From contig CALBZH010000527.1 in assembly GCA_937889795.1 (NCBI GenBank), positions 1 to 7,218 on the forward strand: DNA of 7,218 nt, in the 5' to 3' direction. The position numbers were made by a program, and so were the translations under genes. Origin of the DNA: an uncultured Syntrophobacteraceae bacterium. Its GTDB lineage: Bacteria; Desulfobacterota; Syntrophobacteria; Syntrophobacterales; Syntrophobacteraceae. Numbering within the stretch: position 1 is the stretch's first letter; each line of letters begins with the position of its first letter. The notes beneath the pieces are model-generated. The model worked only from the letters and a program-made list of their open reading frames with translations, did not search any database and was not told the origin of the DNA. Positions 1-6,770 of this stretch are shown here, piece by piece.

Positions 1-327
1 CTTGCCCTGAGCCTCCATGGTCAGCTTTTCCACGTCCGCCTTGAGACCGTCCATCTTCTTCTTGGTCGCGTCATCGGCGCCGCCCTTCTTCTTGTCCGCT
101 TCCTCTTTCAGGGACTTAAACTGCCGAGCCTTGTCTTCGATGTCAGTCCGGTACCTCTCGGTCTCTCGCTTATATTCTTCCTGAGCGGCCTGCCCCGTCC
201 TAGACTTGTCCAACACGAGCTGAAAGTCAAAATACCCCGTCTTGGCCGCGGCCAAGGAAGGCATCCCCATCACAAGACACACCGCCAACAGAACCAGGAT
301 AGACCCACCCTTACGCATTCTTACCAT
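1..327 (-). CDS. skp: Periplasmic chaperone Skp/OmpH family, 5' part only (C-terminus outside window)
   Basis: The first 109 codons of a gene that continues past base 1. Residues 1-5 are basic (MVRMR), followed by a hydrophobic stretch (about 9-22) and a small-residue end (SLAAA, 24-28), giving a Sec signal peptide probably cut near residue 28. The mature start, KTGYFDFQLVLDKSRTGQAA (29-48), is the typical OmpH/Skp opening strand and helix. It leads into a highly charged K/E/D/R region (about 50-105) that should form the long coiled-coil tentacle arm. Skp proteins are trimeric periplasmic holdases that bind unfolded outer-membrane proteins and pass them to the BAM machinery, which fits the position directly downstream of bamA (11-base gap). 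The ATG at 327 is preferred over the in-frame ATG at 318 because an AAGGAG lies 7 bases upstream of it. Cys17 lies in the hydrophobic stretch but lacks a proper lipobox, so a lipoprotein is unlikely. Family is confident; the C-terminal end is unseen. Confidence 0.88.
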   Translation of the reverse strand, partial: MVRMRKGGSILVLLAVCLVMGMPSLAAAKTGYFDFQLVLDKSRTGQAAQEEYKRETERYRTDIEDKARQFKSLKEEADKKKGGADDATKKKMDGLKADVEKLTMEAQGK

Positions 328-334
328 CTTTGCT

Positions 335-341
335 CTCCTTA
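335..341 (-). promoter_or_regulatory. Skp ribosome-binding site fused with bamA stop codon (TAAGGAG)
   Basis: On the minus strand the bamA stop TAA (341-339) runs straight into AAGGAG (340-335), so the stop codon forms part of a near-perfect Shine-Dalgarno sequence placed 7 bases before the skp ATG. This fixes the skp start and implies that ribosomes ending bamA sit on the skp initiation site, consistent with coupled translation (inference). Confidence 0.75.
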
Positions 342-2966
342 GAAAAAAGCGCCTGCCGAAAACTGCCACTGAAACTTATCCTCTCCGGGCTCGGGATCGA
401 GGTTGTACCCCCATTCGACCCGCAGGGGCCCCATGGGCGAATTCCATCGGATACCCATCCCGGCATCATCCCGTCGATCCGAGAAGATGATGTTCTTCCT
501 GTACGCGTTCCCTGTATCGTAAAAGACCACTCCGTTAATCCCGAATCGCTCCAGGAGCGGGAAGACGACCTCAACCGTCCCCACGAAGTAGCTCGTGCCA
601 CCGATGATGTTCCCTCGTCTGTCCTTGGGACCGATATCACCCCACTTGAAACCGCGCAGGTTATTGATGCCCCCGAGGAAGAAGCGCTCGTAGATCGGCT
701 CGGGATCCGGTCCAACGTCCCATATCCTGCCAATCTGGCCCTTCGCGACACCCACGAATTTCCAGAACAAAGGATAATACCAGCTTGAGCGAAACTCCGT
801 CTTGAGCCAATCGCCTTCACTGCCAATGGCCTCCGTGGAATATTCGGCGGTGGCCACATTATGACTTCCCCTGGTTGGAAGAAAGGGGTGGTCCGTGGTA
901 TCCCGCTCAAGCCCCAGCTCGATGCTGCTCTTGGTGTGCTCCCCCTGTTGGCTCTTCAAATAAGCGCCGGGGTTTTCCGAAATGTCCGTGACATCTGAAA
1001 CTTCATACGTATAGACACCGGTGATCTTGCTGTACGACCCGAAGTAGCTGCCCAGACGCAGCCGCCCACCGACCGAGTCCTTGTTGAAATCGGTGTAATC
1101 CCGCTGCCAGTTGTAGATATCAAAACCGGCACTGATAGGCCAATCCAGCAGCCAGGGCTCGGTGAAGCTCACCTGGTACCGCGAGGCCTCCTGCCCGAGA
1201 TGTCCCTTGAATCCAAGATACTGCCCTCTGCCGAGGAAATTCCTTTGGGTGATCTCACCGCTGGCAAAGAAACCTTCGTCCGATGAATAACCGCCGCCAA
1301 TGCTGATCGTACCGGTGAATTTCTCTTTCACCTTGACATTCAGGTTCATGATACCAGTTTGGTCGGTTTCGGTGGGCACGATCTCCACCTGCTCAAAGTA
1401 ATCCAGCTTTTTGAGTCTCTGCATACTCTTCTCGAGCTTCGTCGAGCTGAACAGCTCACCTTCGTTCAGCTGCAGCTCGCGCCGGATTACTTTGTCGCGA
1501 GTCTTTGTATTGCCGGTGATATAAATCTTGCCAATGTGGACGAGCTCCCCTTTCTTCACTTGGTAGGTCACTTCGGCCTGGTCGGTGTCTGGATGTCGTT
1601 TGACATCCGGACTCACCTCTGTGTGCGCGTAGCCTTCGTCCATATAGGCTTTGGAGATCTGGTCGATGTCCTTACGCAAACCCTCGCGGCTGAAATACTC
1701 TTTTTCCTTGATCTTCAGCTTTTTTCCCGGGTCATCCTTGCCGTCGTAAACATCTCCCTCGATCTTGACCGCGTCGACTTTATAACGATCGCCTTCCTGG
1801 ATGGGGATTTCGATATAGAAGCCGTCCTTCCTGCGATCCACTTCGGGGGTTCCCACCTTGGCGTCCATGAAGCCTTTATCATGGTAAAAGACGGTGAGGC
1901 GATCGACATCGGAATCGAGAATGTCCTTCTGCAGAATGCCGCGATCGGTCACCAAGGAGAGGATGCTCTTTTCCTTGGTCTGCATGGCACCGCGCAGCTT
2001 GCGGCTGGACATCTCCTTGTTTCCCGTGAAGCTGATCTTCTTGATATAAACCTTGTTGTTCTCCTCGATGGCAAAAACAACCGTCGCTTTCCGCGGGTCC
2101 TTGGGAAATTCAATCTTGCTTTGGACATCCGCGGCAAAATAGCCTTTTTGCTGGTACAGCTTCAGAATCTTCTGGACGTCGTCGTTCACCACATTGCGCT
2201 GCAGGACCGCGAAGGCCTTCGTCGAGATGGCTGCAACAATGTCTTTCTCTTTGATCTTCTTGTTGCCGGTAATGCGCAGCTCCTGAATCGTGGGATTCTC
2301 CTCGACGGTGAAGACGAGAACCTTTCCGGCGGGCGAATCCTTGATTTCGGCATCGACCTTCTCGAAGTAGCCCATCTTGTAAATGGACTTGATATCCTCG
2401 CTCACTTGATCCTGGCGCAGCGCGTCTCCCTTGGCGCTTTTGATGTTGAGCTTAATGGCCTCTGCCTCAATCCGATCGTTCCCCTTCACCTCTACGTCCG
2501 CGATGACGCCCTTGGATGCAACCCGTCCTGTAATCTGAACCACGATCGCTTTGGTGACCGCAGCGAGGTTCTCAGCCCCTTTCTCTTCGGCATACAGGCT
2601 TTCCGTCTTCTTGCCACCCGTCAGGTCGACGAGCTTCGCATCCACACTGATGGTGCTCCCAATCTGATTGAAGCTGCCGATAACGGCGTATTGGGCCCGG
2701 AGCCTTTCTCCGATGGACCGGGCTTGGGATTCATTCGTCACCGCCCCACCCGCTTTACCTACCCGCTGGATTTCCTGAGGGTCAGCCGTCCTGATCCCTT
2801 CACTGCTCAGCTGCCCGATCAACAGGTCCTGAATGGACTGCTGCACCTGCGGCATCTTTTCTTGCGTATGGATCACAAACGGCATCACCGCAACTCTCGG
2901 GGATTGATCCTGAGCCCACGCCACTGAAGCCAACAGGGCAACGCCAATGAAAATGATCCTACGCAT
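339..2966 (-). CDS. bamA: Outer-membrane protein assembly factor BamA with extra N-terminal domain
   Basis: An 875-residue Omp85-family protein, the core of the BAM complex that folds and inserts beta-barrel proteins into the outer membrane. A signal peptide (1-18, ending in AWA before QDQSP) is followed by an alpha/beta domain at about 24-150. That domain opens with RVAVMPF and ends with AVIGSFNQIGSTISVDAKLVDL, resembling TolB-N/FlgO/CsgG-type nucleotide-free folds; E. coli BamA lacks it. Five POTRA repeats follow at roughly 154-224, 225-303, 304-392, 393-473 and 474-549, each opening with a strand such as VEVKGND, LRITGNK, ISFTGNK, VKIEGDV or IYITGNT. The barrel spans about 550-875, contains the conserved loop-6 motif as LRGF (770-773), and ends in Phe as outer-membrane barrels do. 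The barrel is short compared with about 390 residues in E. coli. The start at 2966 is chosen for its signal peptide and the upstream GGGGGAG; an in-frame ATG at 3014 would add 16 residues and spoil the signal peptide. It lies downstream of lolD and is tightly linked to skp. Confidence 0.95.
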   Translation of the reverse strand: MRRIIFIGVALLASVAWAQDQSPRVAVMPFVIHTQEKMPQVQQSIQDLLIGQLSSEGIRTADPQEIQRVGKAGGAVTNESQARSIGERLRAQYAVIGSFNQIGSTISVDAKLVDLTGGKKTESLYAEEKGAENLAAVTKAIVVQITGRVASKGVIADVEVKGNDRIEAEAIKLNIKSAKGDALRQDQVSEDIKSIYKMGYFEKVDAEIKDSPAGKVLVFTVEENPTIQELRITGNKKIKEKDIVAAISTKAFAVLQRNVVNDDVQKILKLYQQKGYFAADVQSKIEFPKDPRKATVVFAIEENNKVYIKKISFTGNKEMSSRKLRGAMQTKEKSILSLVTDRGILQKDILDSDVDRLTVFYHDKGFMDAKVGTPEVDRRKDGFYIEIPIQEGDRYKVDAVKIEGDVYDGKDDPGKKLKIKEKEYFSREGLRKDIDQISKAYMDEGYAHTEVSPDVKRHPDTDQAEVTYQVKKGELVHIGKIYITGNTKTRDKVIRRELQLNEGELFSSTKLEKSMQRLKKLDYFEQVEIVPTETDQTGIMNLNVKVKEKFTGTISIGGGYSSDEGFFASGEITQRNFLGRGQYLGFKGHLGQEASRYQVSFTEPWLLDWPISAGFDIYNWQRDYTDFNKDSVGGRLRLGSYFGSYSKITGVYTYEVSDVTDISENPGAYLKSQQGEHTKSSIELGLERDTTDHPFLPTRGSHNVATAEYSTEAIGSEGDWLKTEFRSSWYYPLFWKFVGVAKGQIGRIWDVGPDPEPIYERFFLGGINNLRGFKWGDIGPKDRRGNIIGGTSYFVGTVEVVFPLLERFGINGVVFYDTGNAYRKNIIFSDRRDDAGMGIRWNSPMGPLRVEWGYNLDPEPGEDKFQWQFSAGAFF

Positions 2967-2970
2967 GAAT

Positions 2971-2977
2971 CTCCCCC
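2971..2977 (-). promoter_or_regulatory. bamA ribosome-binding site
   Basis: Minus-strand GGGGGAG ends 4 bases before the ATG at 2966, with a further GAGG overlapping at 2976-2979. The purine-rich run supports the internal ATG (the one followed by a signal peptide) over the upstream in-frame ATG at 3014. Spacing is slightly short if GGAG is the pairing core and better if the GAGG is used. Confidence 0.6.
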
Positions 2978-3124
2978 TCACCAGTGGTCCCTCATCAACG
3001 CAGCGCCACCCCATCCCCAGCAGGTCATTCCGCCAACCGCTCGAAGATCCGGGGGTGCTGGATGCTCACAGCCTCTATCGCAACCCGGGTGGATCATTTA
3101 AGTCCCTGATGCAGACGATCGCCC

Positions 3125-3141
3125 CCCTCGGACACCGAGGG
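3125..3141 (-). repeat. Perfect 7-bp hairpin downstream of lolD
   Basis: CCCTCGG and CCGAGGG pair perfectly around a 3-base loop, 29 bases past the lolD stop codon. On the minus strand the stem is followed by a G-rich stretch, not a T run, so it is not a standard intrinsic terminator. It could protect the 3' end of the lolD message, act as a weak pause or attenuator before bamA, or be part of the bamA leader. The structure is seen directly; the role is unknown. Confidence 0.55.
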
Positions 3142-3169
3142 CTCAGGTCGGCTGCTGCTCAGCAACCGC

Positions 3170-3916
3170 TCAGCCGTCCCCGGATGAAGCAAACCGGGCG
3201 AGCACTTCGGGCTCACCCGCTCCCGTATCGTCATGCAAGCGCCCGTCCACCAAGCGCAGCGTCTTGTGCATCATGGCGGCCAGCTCCATGTTGTGCGTGA
3301 CAATCACCATGGTCAAGCCCAACTCCTCATTCAGAGCAACGAGCAGCTCGTGCAGCTTCCTGCCCGTACGGCTGTCGAGGTTTCCGCTGGGCTCATCGGC
3401 CAGGAACAGTCTCGGCCGCAGGAGCAAGGCGCGCGCAACGGCCACCCGCTGCTGCTCCCCACCCGAGAGCTCACCAATCCGATGGGTCAACCGATCGGAC
3501 AGCCCGAGCCGTTCCAACAGGTACAATGCCTGATCATGGGTTTCTTTCCCTGGCAGTCCGGCAATCAACCCGGGCATCACCACGTTCTCCAGCGCATTGA
3601 ACTCAGGCAAGAGATAGTGGAACTGAAACACGAAGCCGATGTGCCGGTCTCGAAACTGGGCGAGCACTTTTTCGTCCCAGAGAAACACGTCCTGTCCCTC
3701 GTAGAGGACTTTTCCCCTGGTCGGCTTGTCGAGTGTCCCCAGAATATGGAGGAGTGTCGTCTTCCCAGCCTCCGAAGCCCCCACGATAGCGATGCGATCC
3801 CGTCGGCGGATCACCAGATCCATGTCCTTGAAGATCTCGATGGCCTGTGACCCGCTTCCAAAGACTTTCGTCAACCCCAGCGTCTGAACTTCAATGGGCT
3901 GCTGGTCGTTATTCAT
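3170..3916 (-). CDS. lolD: Lipoprotein-releasing ABC transporter ATPase LolD
   Basis: A 248-residue cytoplasmic ATPase that powers extraction of outer-membrane lipoproteins from the inner membrane by LolC/E-type permeases, for transfer to LolA. Landmarks in order: Walker A GASEAGKT (46-53); Q-loop and LolD-specific motif GFVFQFHYLLPEFNALENV (94-112), which separates LolD from MacB and FtsE; signature LSGGEQQRV (150-158); Walker B and catalytic Glu LFLADEP (170-176, E175); D-loop SGNLD (177-181); H-loop VIVTHN (204-209, H208). Length is slightly above the usual 220-235 because of a short polar C-terminal tail. One oddity: the family normally has Gly at residue 49 (GxSGxGK), and here it is Glu (GAG codon, 3770-3772). 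The residues that define the P-loop lysine and threonine are intact. The start codon lies inside the end of lolC (shared ATGAATAA), so translation is probably coupled. Identification is strong from the LolD motif and the neighbour. Confidence 0.95.
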   Translation of the reverse strand: MNNDQQPIEVQTLGLTKVFGSGSQAIEIFKDMDLVIRRRDRIAIVGASEAGKTTLLHILGTLDKPTRGKVLYEGQDVFLWDEKVLAQFRDRHIGFVFQFHYLLPEFNALENVVMPGLIAGLPGKETHDQALYLLERLGLSDRLTHRIGELSGGEQQRVAVARALLLRPRLFLADEPSGNLDSRTGRKLHELLVALNEELGLTMVIVTHNMELAAMMHKTLRLVDGRLHDDTGAGEPEVLARFASSGDG

Positions 3917-5156
3917 ACCGCAGGGCTTCCGCAGGCTCCAGCTTTGCCGCCTGCCGCGACGGATAAAGCGTCGCCACCAGGCTGATCATGATGGCCGAAG
4001 CCGCAATGAGAGACACATCCGTCATATTGAGCTGCACCGGGAGCGTATCTAATGCATAGACATCCGCAGGCAGCTCGATGAATTTATACTTTTTCAGGAG
4101 CGCACACAACACGAATCCGCCGAACAACCCGAGGACCGTCCCTGAAACCCCGATGAGCAGTCCTTCGAGCACGAATATTTTCCGGATCCTCGCCGTCGTT
4201 GCCCCCATGGCCTTCAGGATGGCAATGTCCCGCGTCTTCTCCATCACCAGCATGATCAGCGAGCTGACGATGTTGAACGCCGCGACGAGAACGATCAGGG
4301 TCAGAATGATGAACATGACCACCTTTTCCAGCTTCAGAGCCGAGAAGAGACTGTGATTCATCTGCACCCAGTCGCGCACGTAGTAAGGGAATCCGAGCTG
4401 AGACCGCAGCGTCTCGGCAATGCCCGTGGCTTCGTAGATGTCCTTCACCTTCACTTCAATGCCCGTCACTGAATCCCCGATTCCCAAAAACTGCTGTGCC
4501 GCCGCAAGATCGACATAGGCGATGGTACTGTCGAACTCGTGCATCCCTGACCGAAAGATGCCCACGACATGAAACAGCTTGCTCTTGGGCGCCTGCCCCA
4601 TGGGTGTGAGACGTCCGATCGGGGAAATGATCGTCAGCCAGTCGTCTTGGTGGACGTTTAGATTGTTGGCCAGCTGCTCGCCGAGGATGATGCCCGGGTG
4701 GGTCGCGCCCCCAGCAGAGCCTCCAGTCTCCTGGGACACGAGATCGTCCACGTTGCCGCGGGTCATATTGGACTGAAGCGTGAGAACCCCTGCGGCGGTC
4801 TGAGGCTCGATGCCGCGCAGGACAGCTCCCGAGGCGGTCTTTCCCGAGCTCAGCATGACCTGCGTGTAAATGAAGGGTGTGACCGCGAGAACGCCGTCCG
4901 TTTTCTGCAGATGCGGCATCAGCTCGCGGTAATTGGCCATGGTTCCGTTGTAGCTTCCCACGACAATGTGAGACGTGACGCCGAGGATGCGATTGCGCAG
5001 ATCTTCCTGGAAACCGTTCATCACAGCCAGCACCACGATCAGCGCCATGACACCAACGGCGACACCGGCTATGGAGATCAATGTGATGAGCGAAATGAAC
5101 GTCTGCTTTCGCTTGGCAAGAAGGTAGCGAATGCTGACGAAAAGTTCAAAATTCAT
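3909..5156 (-). CDS. lolC: Lipoprotein-releasing ABC transporter permease, LolC/LolE family
   Basis: A 415-residue inner-membrane permease of the LolCDE system. The N-terminus SIRYLLAKRKQTFISLITLIS (8-28) is the family hallmark. Membrane helix 1 spans about 20-46, then a MacB-like periplasmic domain (about 47-275), and three C-terminal helices of the FtsX type at about 278-304, 327-355 and 380-400. The protein ends with the family signature YPSRQAAKLEPAEALRYE (398-415). The stretch GRLTPMGQAPKSKLFHVVGI (181-200) corresponds to the region that in E. coli LolC carries the LolA-binding Hook. Only one permease gene is present here, so the transporter may use a homodimer (LolF-like), as in many non-enterobacterial species; a second paralogue elsewhere cannot be excluded. 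The ATG lies 7 bases after the lysS stop with no strong ribosome-binding site (only GGAAAAG about 12-14 bases upstream), suggesting coupling to lysS. It overlaps lolD by 8 bases. The symbol lolC versus lolE is a naming choice. Confidence 0.94.
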   Translation of the reverse strand: MNFELFVSIRYLLAKRKQTFISLITLISIAGVAVGVMALIVVLAVMNGFQEDLRNRILGVTSHIVVGSYNGTMANYRELMPHLQKTDGVLAVTPFIYTQVMLSSGKTASGAVLRGIEPQTAAGVLTLQSNMTRGNVDDLVSQETGGSAGGATHPGIILGEQLANNLNVHQDDWLTIISPIGRLTPMGQAPKSKLFHVVGIFRSGMHEFDSTIAYVDLAAAQQFLGIGDSVTGIEVKVKDIYEATGIAETLRSQLGFPYYVRDWVQMNHSLFSALKLEKVVMFIILTLIVLVAAFNIVSSLIMLVMEKTRDIAILKAMGATTARIRKIFVLEGLLIGVSGTVLGLFGGFVLCALLKKYKFIELPADVYALDTLPVQLNMTDVSLIAASAIMISLVATLYPSRQAAKLEPAEALRYE

Positions 5157-5163
5157 AGGGTGA

Positions 5164-6654
5164 TCAGCTTTTCCGCTCTGGCCTTTGATGGGGGAAAGGA
5201 ATCACATCGCGAATGGATCCGCAATCCGTAAATAGCATCACCACCCGATCAATGCCAATGCCTTCTCCTGCAGCGGGGGGCATACCATACTCAAGGGCTC
5301 TGATGTAGTCATCATCCATCTCGTGAGCTTCCTCATCCCCCGCTTGCTTGGCCTCCAGCTGCGCCAGGAACCGCTCCCGCTGATCCCTCGGGTCGTTGAG
5401 CTCCGAAAAGCCGTTGGCCATCTCTCGGCCGGCGATGAACAGCTCGAAGCGATCGGTCAATTCCGGCTCGGCCTCGTTCTTGCGCGAAAGAGGGGAAACC
5501 TCGAGCGGATAATGTGTGATGAAGGTGGGCTGAATCAGCTGAGGCTCCACCACCTGGTCAAAAATCTTGGTCAGCAGCTTCCCATGGCCTTCGAATCGCT
5601 CGGCCCCGACCCCCAAGGACCGGGCAACCTCCACGGTCTGAGCCGGATCCTCCAGCGCGGTGCGTGGAATGCCCCCGATGTCCACGAGGGAATCCAACAG
5701 TCGATACCGACGCCATGGCGGCGACAAATCGATGATCTGTCCCTGGTATTCAATCTGGAGCTCACCTCCATTCACAGCGGCTCCAACGAAGGCGAAGAGC
5801 TCTTCGGTCAGTTGCATCAAGTCTTCGTACGTGCTGTAGGCCTGATAGAACTCCAGCATGGTGAACTCGGGATTGTGCTGCGTGGAGATTCCTTCGTTGC
5901 GAAAATTGCGGTTGAGCTCAAACACCCGCTCGAATCCTCCCACGAGCAACCGCTTCAGGTACAGCTCCGGTGCAATGCGCAGATACAAATCGATACCCAA
6001 TGCGTTGTGAAACGTCTTGAACGGCTTGGCCGTCGCACCGCCGGGAATCGTCTGCATCATGGGCGTCTCCACCTCCAGGAAATCCCGCTCCACCAGGAAA
6101 TCCCTGATCGCCTGAATGATCTTCGCCCGCTTCCGAAACACCTCCCGGACGGAGTCGTGAACGATCAAATCCACATAGCGCTGACGCAGCCGGATCTCAA
6201 TGTCCTTGAGTCCGTGGTACTTCTCGGGAAGAGGGCGCAGGCTCTTGGTGACGAGAGTAAGCTCCCTGGCCAGCAGCGTGAGCTCATCGGTCTTGGTCCG
6301 GAAAAGAGAGCCCGAGGCGCGAATGATGTCCCCAACGTCCAGCCGTTTTACAACACTGAAGCACTCCTTGCTCACTTGGTTCTGCTGCACATAGATCTGC
6401 AGCCGTCCCCCCGGGTCCTGAATATGCATGAAGATGGACCGACCGAAAGACCGCAAGGCCATGATCCTGCCGGCGACCACAAAGGCGTGAGGCGCAGCTT
6501 CCAGCTCCGTGGCGCTCTTCATGCCAAATCCGGATATGATGCCATCAATCGGGTCGGGAGCCGAAAAACCATTGGGGTAGAGCGGAACCCCATCCGTCTC
6601 CATTTGCTCCGCCTTTTGCAGCCGCTCCCGCAATACCGCGTTTAGATCATCCAT
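5164..6654 (-). CDS. lysS: Lysyl-tRNA synthetase, class II
   Basis: A 496-residue enzyme that charges tRNA-Lys with lysine using ATP, in the cytoplasm; length is typical for bacterial LysRS (about 490-505). An N-terminal helix precedes the anticodon-binding OB fold (about 57-137, including SIFMHIQDPGGRLQIYV at 73-89). The class II core then shows motif 1 (FLEVETPMMQTIPGGA, 192-207), motif 2 (RVFELNRNFRNEGISTQHNPEFTMLE, 243-268, with the ATP-contacting Arg in FRNE), and motif 3 (GEGIGIDRVVMLFTD, 463-477). The C-terminal IRDVIPFPHQRPE (481-493) matches the usual IRDVILFPxxRPE, except that Leu is replaced by Pro. Two adjacent start codons are possible: TTG at 6657 and ATG at 6654. ATG is preferred as the stronger initiator, although TTG is better spaced (7 rather than 10 bases) from the GAAGGG upstream. 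It probably heads the lysS-lolCD transcript, with a candidate promoter at 6742-6770. Confidence 0.97.
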   Translation of the reverse strand: MDDLNAVLRERLQKAEQMETDGVPLYPNGFSAPDPIDGIISGFGMKSATELEAAPHAFVVAGRIMALRSFGRSIFMHIQDPGGRLQIYVQQNQVSKECFSVVKRLDVGDIIRASGSLFRTKTDELTLLARELTLVTKSLRPLPEKYHGLKDIEIRLRQRYVDLIVHDSVREVFRKRAKIIQAIRDFLVERDFLEVETPMMQTIPGGATAKPFKTFHNALGIDLYLRIAPELYLKRLLVGGFERVFELNRNFRNEGISTQHNPEFTMLEFYQAYSTYEDLMQLTEELFAFVGAAVNGGELQIEYQGQIIDLSPPWRRYRLLDSLVDIGGIPRTALEDPAQTVEVARSLGVGAERFEGHGKLLTKIFDQVVEPQLIQPTFITHYPLEVSPLSRKNEAEPELTDRFELFIAGREMANGFSELNDPRDQRERFLAQLEAKQAGDEEAHEMDDDYIRALEYGMPPAAGEGIGIDRVVMLFTDCGSIRDVIPFPHQRPERKS

Positions 6655-6664
6655 CAAAAACGTA

Positions 6665-6672
6665 CCCTTCTC
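6665..6672 (-). promoter_or_regulatory. lysS ribosome-binding site (GAGAAGGG)
   Basis: Minus-strand GAGAAGGG ends 10 bases before the ATG at 6654 and 7 bases before the adjoining TTG at 6657. It places lysS initiation at this TTG-ATG pair but does not decide between the two codons, which differ by one residue. Confidence 0.55.
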
Positions 6673-6741
6673 AAAACCGGATCGAATTGCGCCGCCATTG
6701 CGAAGATCGAGCCCCGAGGGCGCCAGAGAACGAGGAGCCGA

Positions 6742-6770
6742 AACTTAGTGGAATTGCTCTATCCCGTCAA
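6742..6770 (-). promoter_or_regulatory. Candidate sigma70-type promoter for lysS
   Basis: Minus strand: TTGACG (6770-6765) matches five of six bases of the -35 consensus, then a 17-base spacer, then TAAGTT (6747-6742), a weaker -10 with three of six. Transcription would start near 6735, giving a leader of about 80 bases before lysS. The -35 overlaps the TGA stop of the small upstream gene. It is placed correctly for the lysS-lolC-lolD unit, but the -10 is weak and other starts are possible. Confidence 0.42.

Larger units (their letters stand above)
2967..3169 (-). other. lolD-bamA intergenic spacer / bamA leader (203 bases)
   Basis: This is the only sizeable gap inside the cluster. It contains a perfect hairpin (3125-3141) near the lolD end, a short direct repeat of GCTGAGC just after the lolD stop, and the bamA ribosome-binding site. 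I looked for sigma70 and sigmaE-type promoters on the minus strand. A TTAAAT hexamer lies within the ACTTAAATGATCC stretch at about 3090-3102 but has no convincing -35 partner. GGGACTT nearby only loosely resembles a sigmaE -35 and has no matching -10. A separate bamA promoter here is plausible from the length but not shown by the sequence. Confidence 0.5.

Noticed and set aside
1359..2927. Long (522-codon) plus-strand open frame opposite bamA
   Set aside because: It mirrors the codon structure of bamA on the other strand, has Leu/Val/Asp/His-rich composition with no domain or signal, and bamA itself is unmistakable. It is an antisense shadow.
2967..3014. Upstream in-frame start giving BamA 16 more residues
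   Set aside because: It would place a polar stretch before an otherwise standard signal peptide, and the GGGGGAG site sits just before the internal ATG at 2966.
3040..3110. SigmaE-type promoter for bamA
   Set aside because: GGGACTT only loosely resembles the -35 and no matching -10 is present at the right distance.
3125..3141. Intrinsic terminator after lolD
   Set aside because: The hairpin is perfect but is followed by a G-rich stretch instead of a T run on the minus strand, so only a hairpin is reported.
3233..3850. Plus-strand 205-codon open frame opposite lolD
   Set aside because: Shadow of lolD with no domain features; the reverse frame has the full ABC ATPase motif set.
5323..6645. 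Long (440-codon) plus-strand open frame opposite lysS
   Set aside because: Antisense shadow of lysS: no recognisable motif, repetitive Leu/Gln/His/Arg composition, and the complementary frame carries all class II synthetase motifs.
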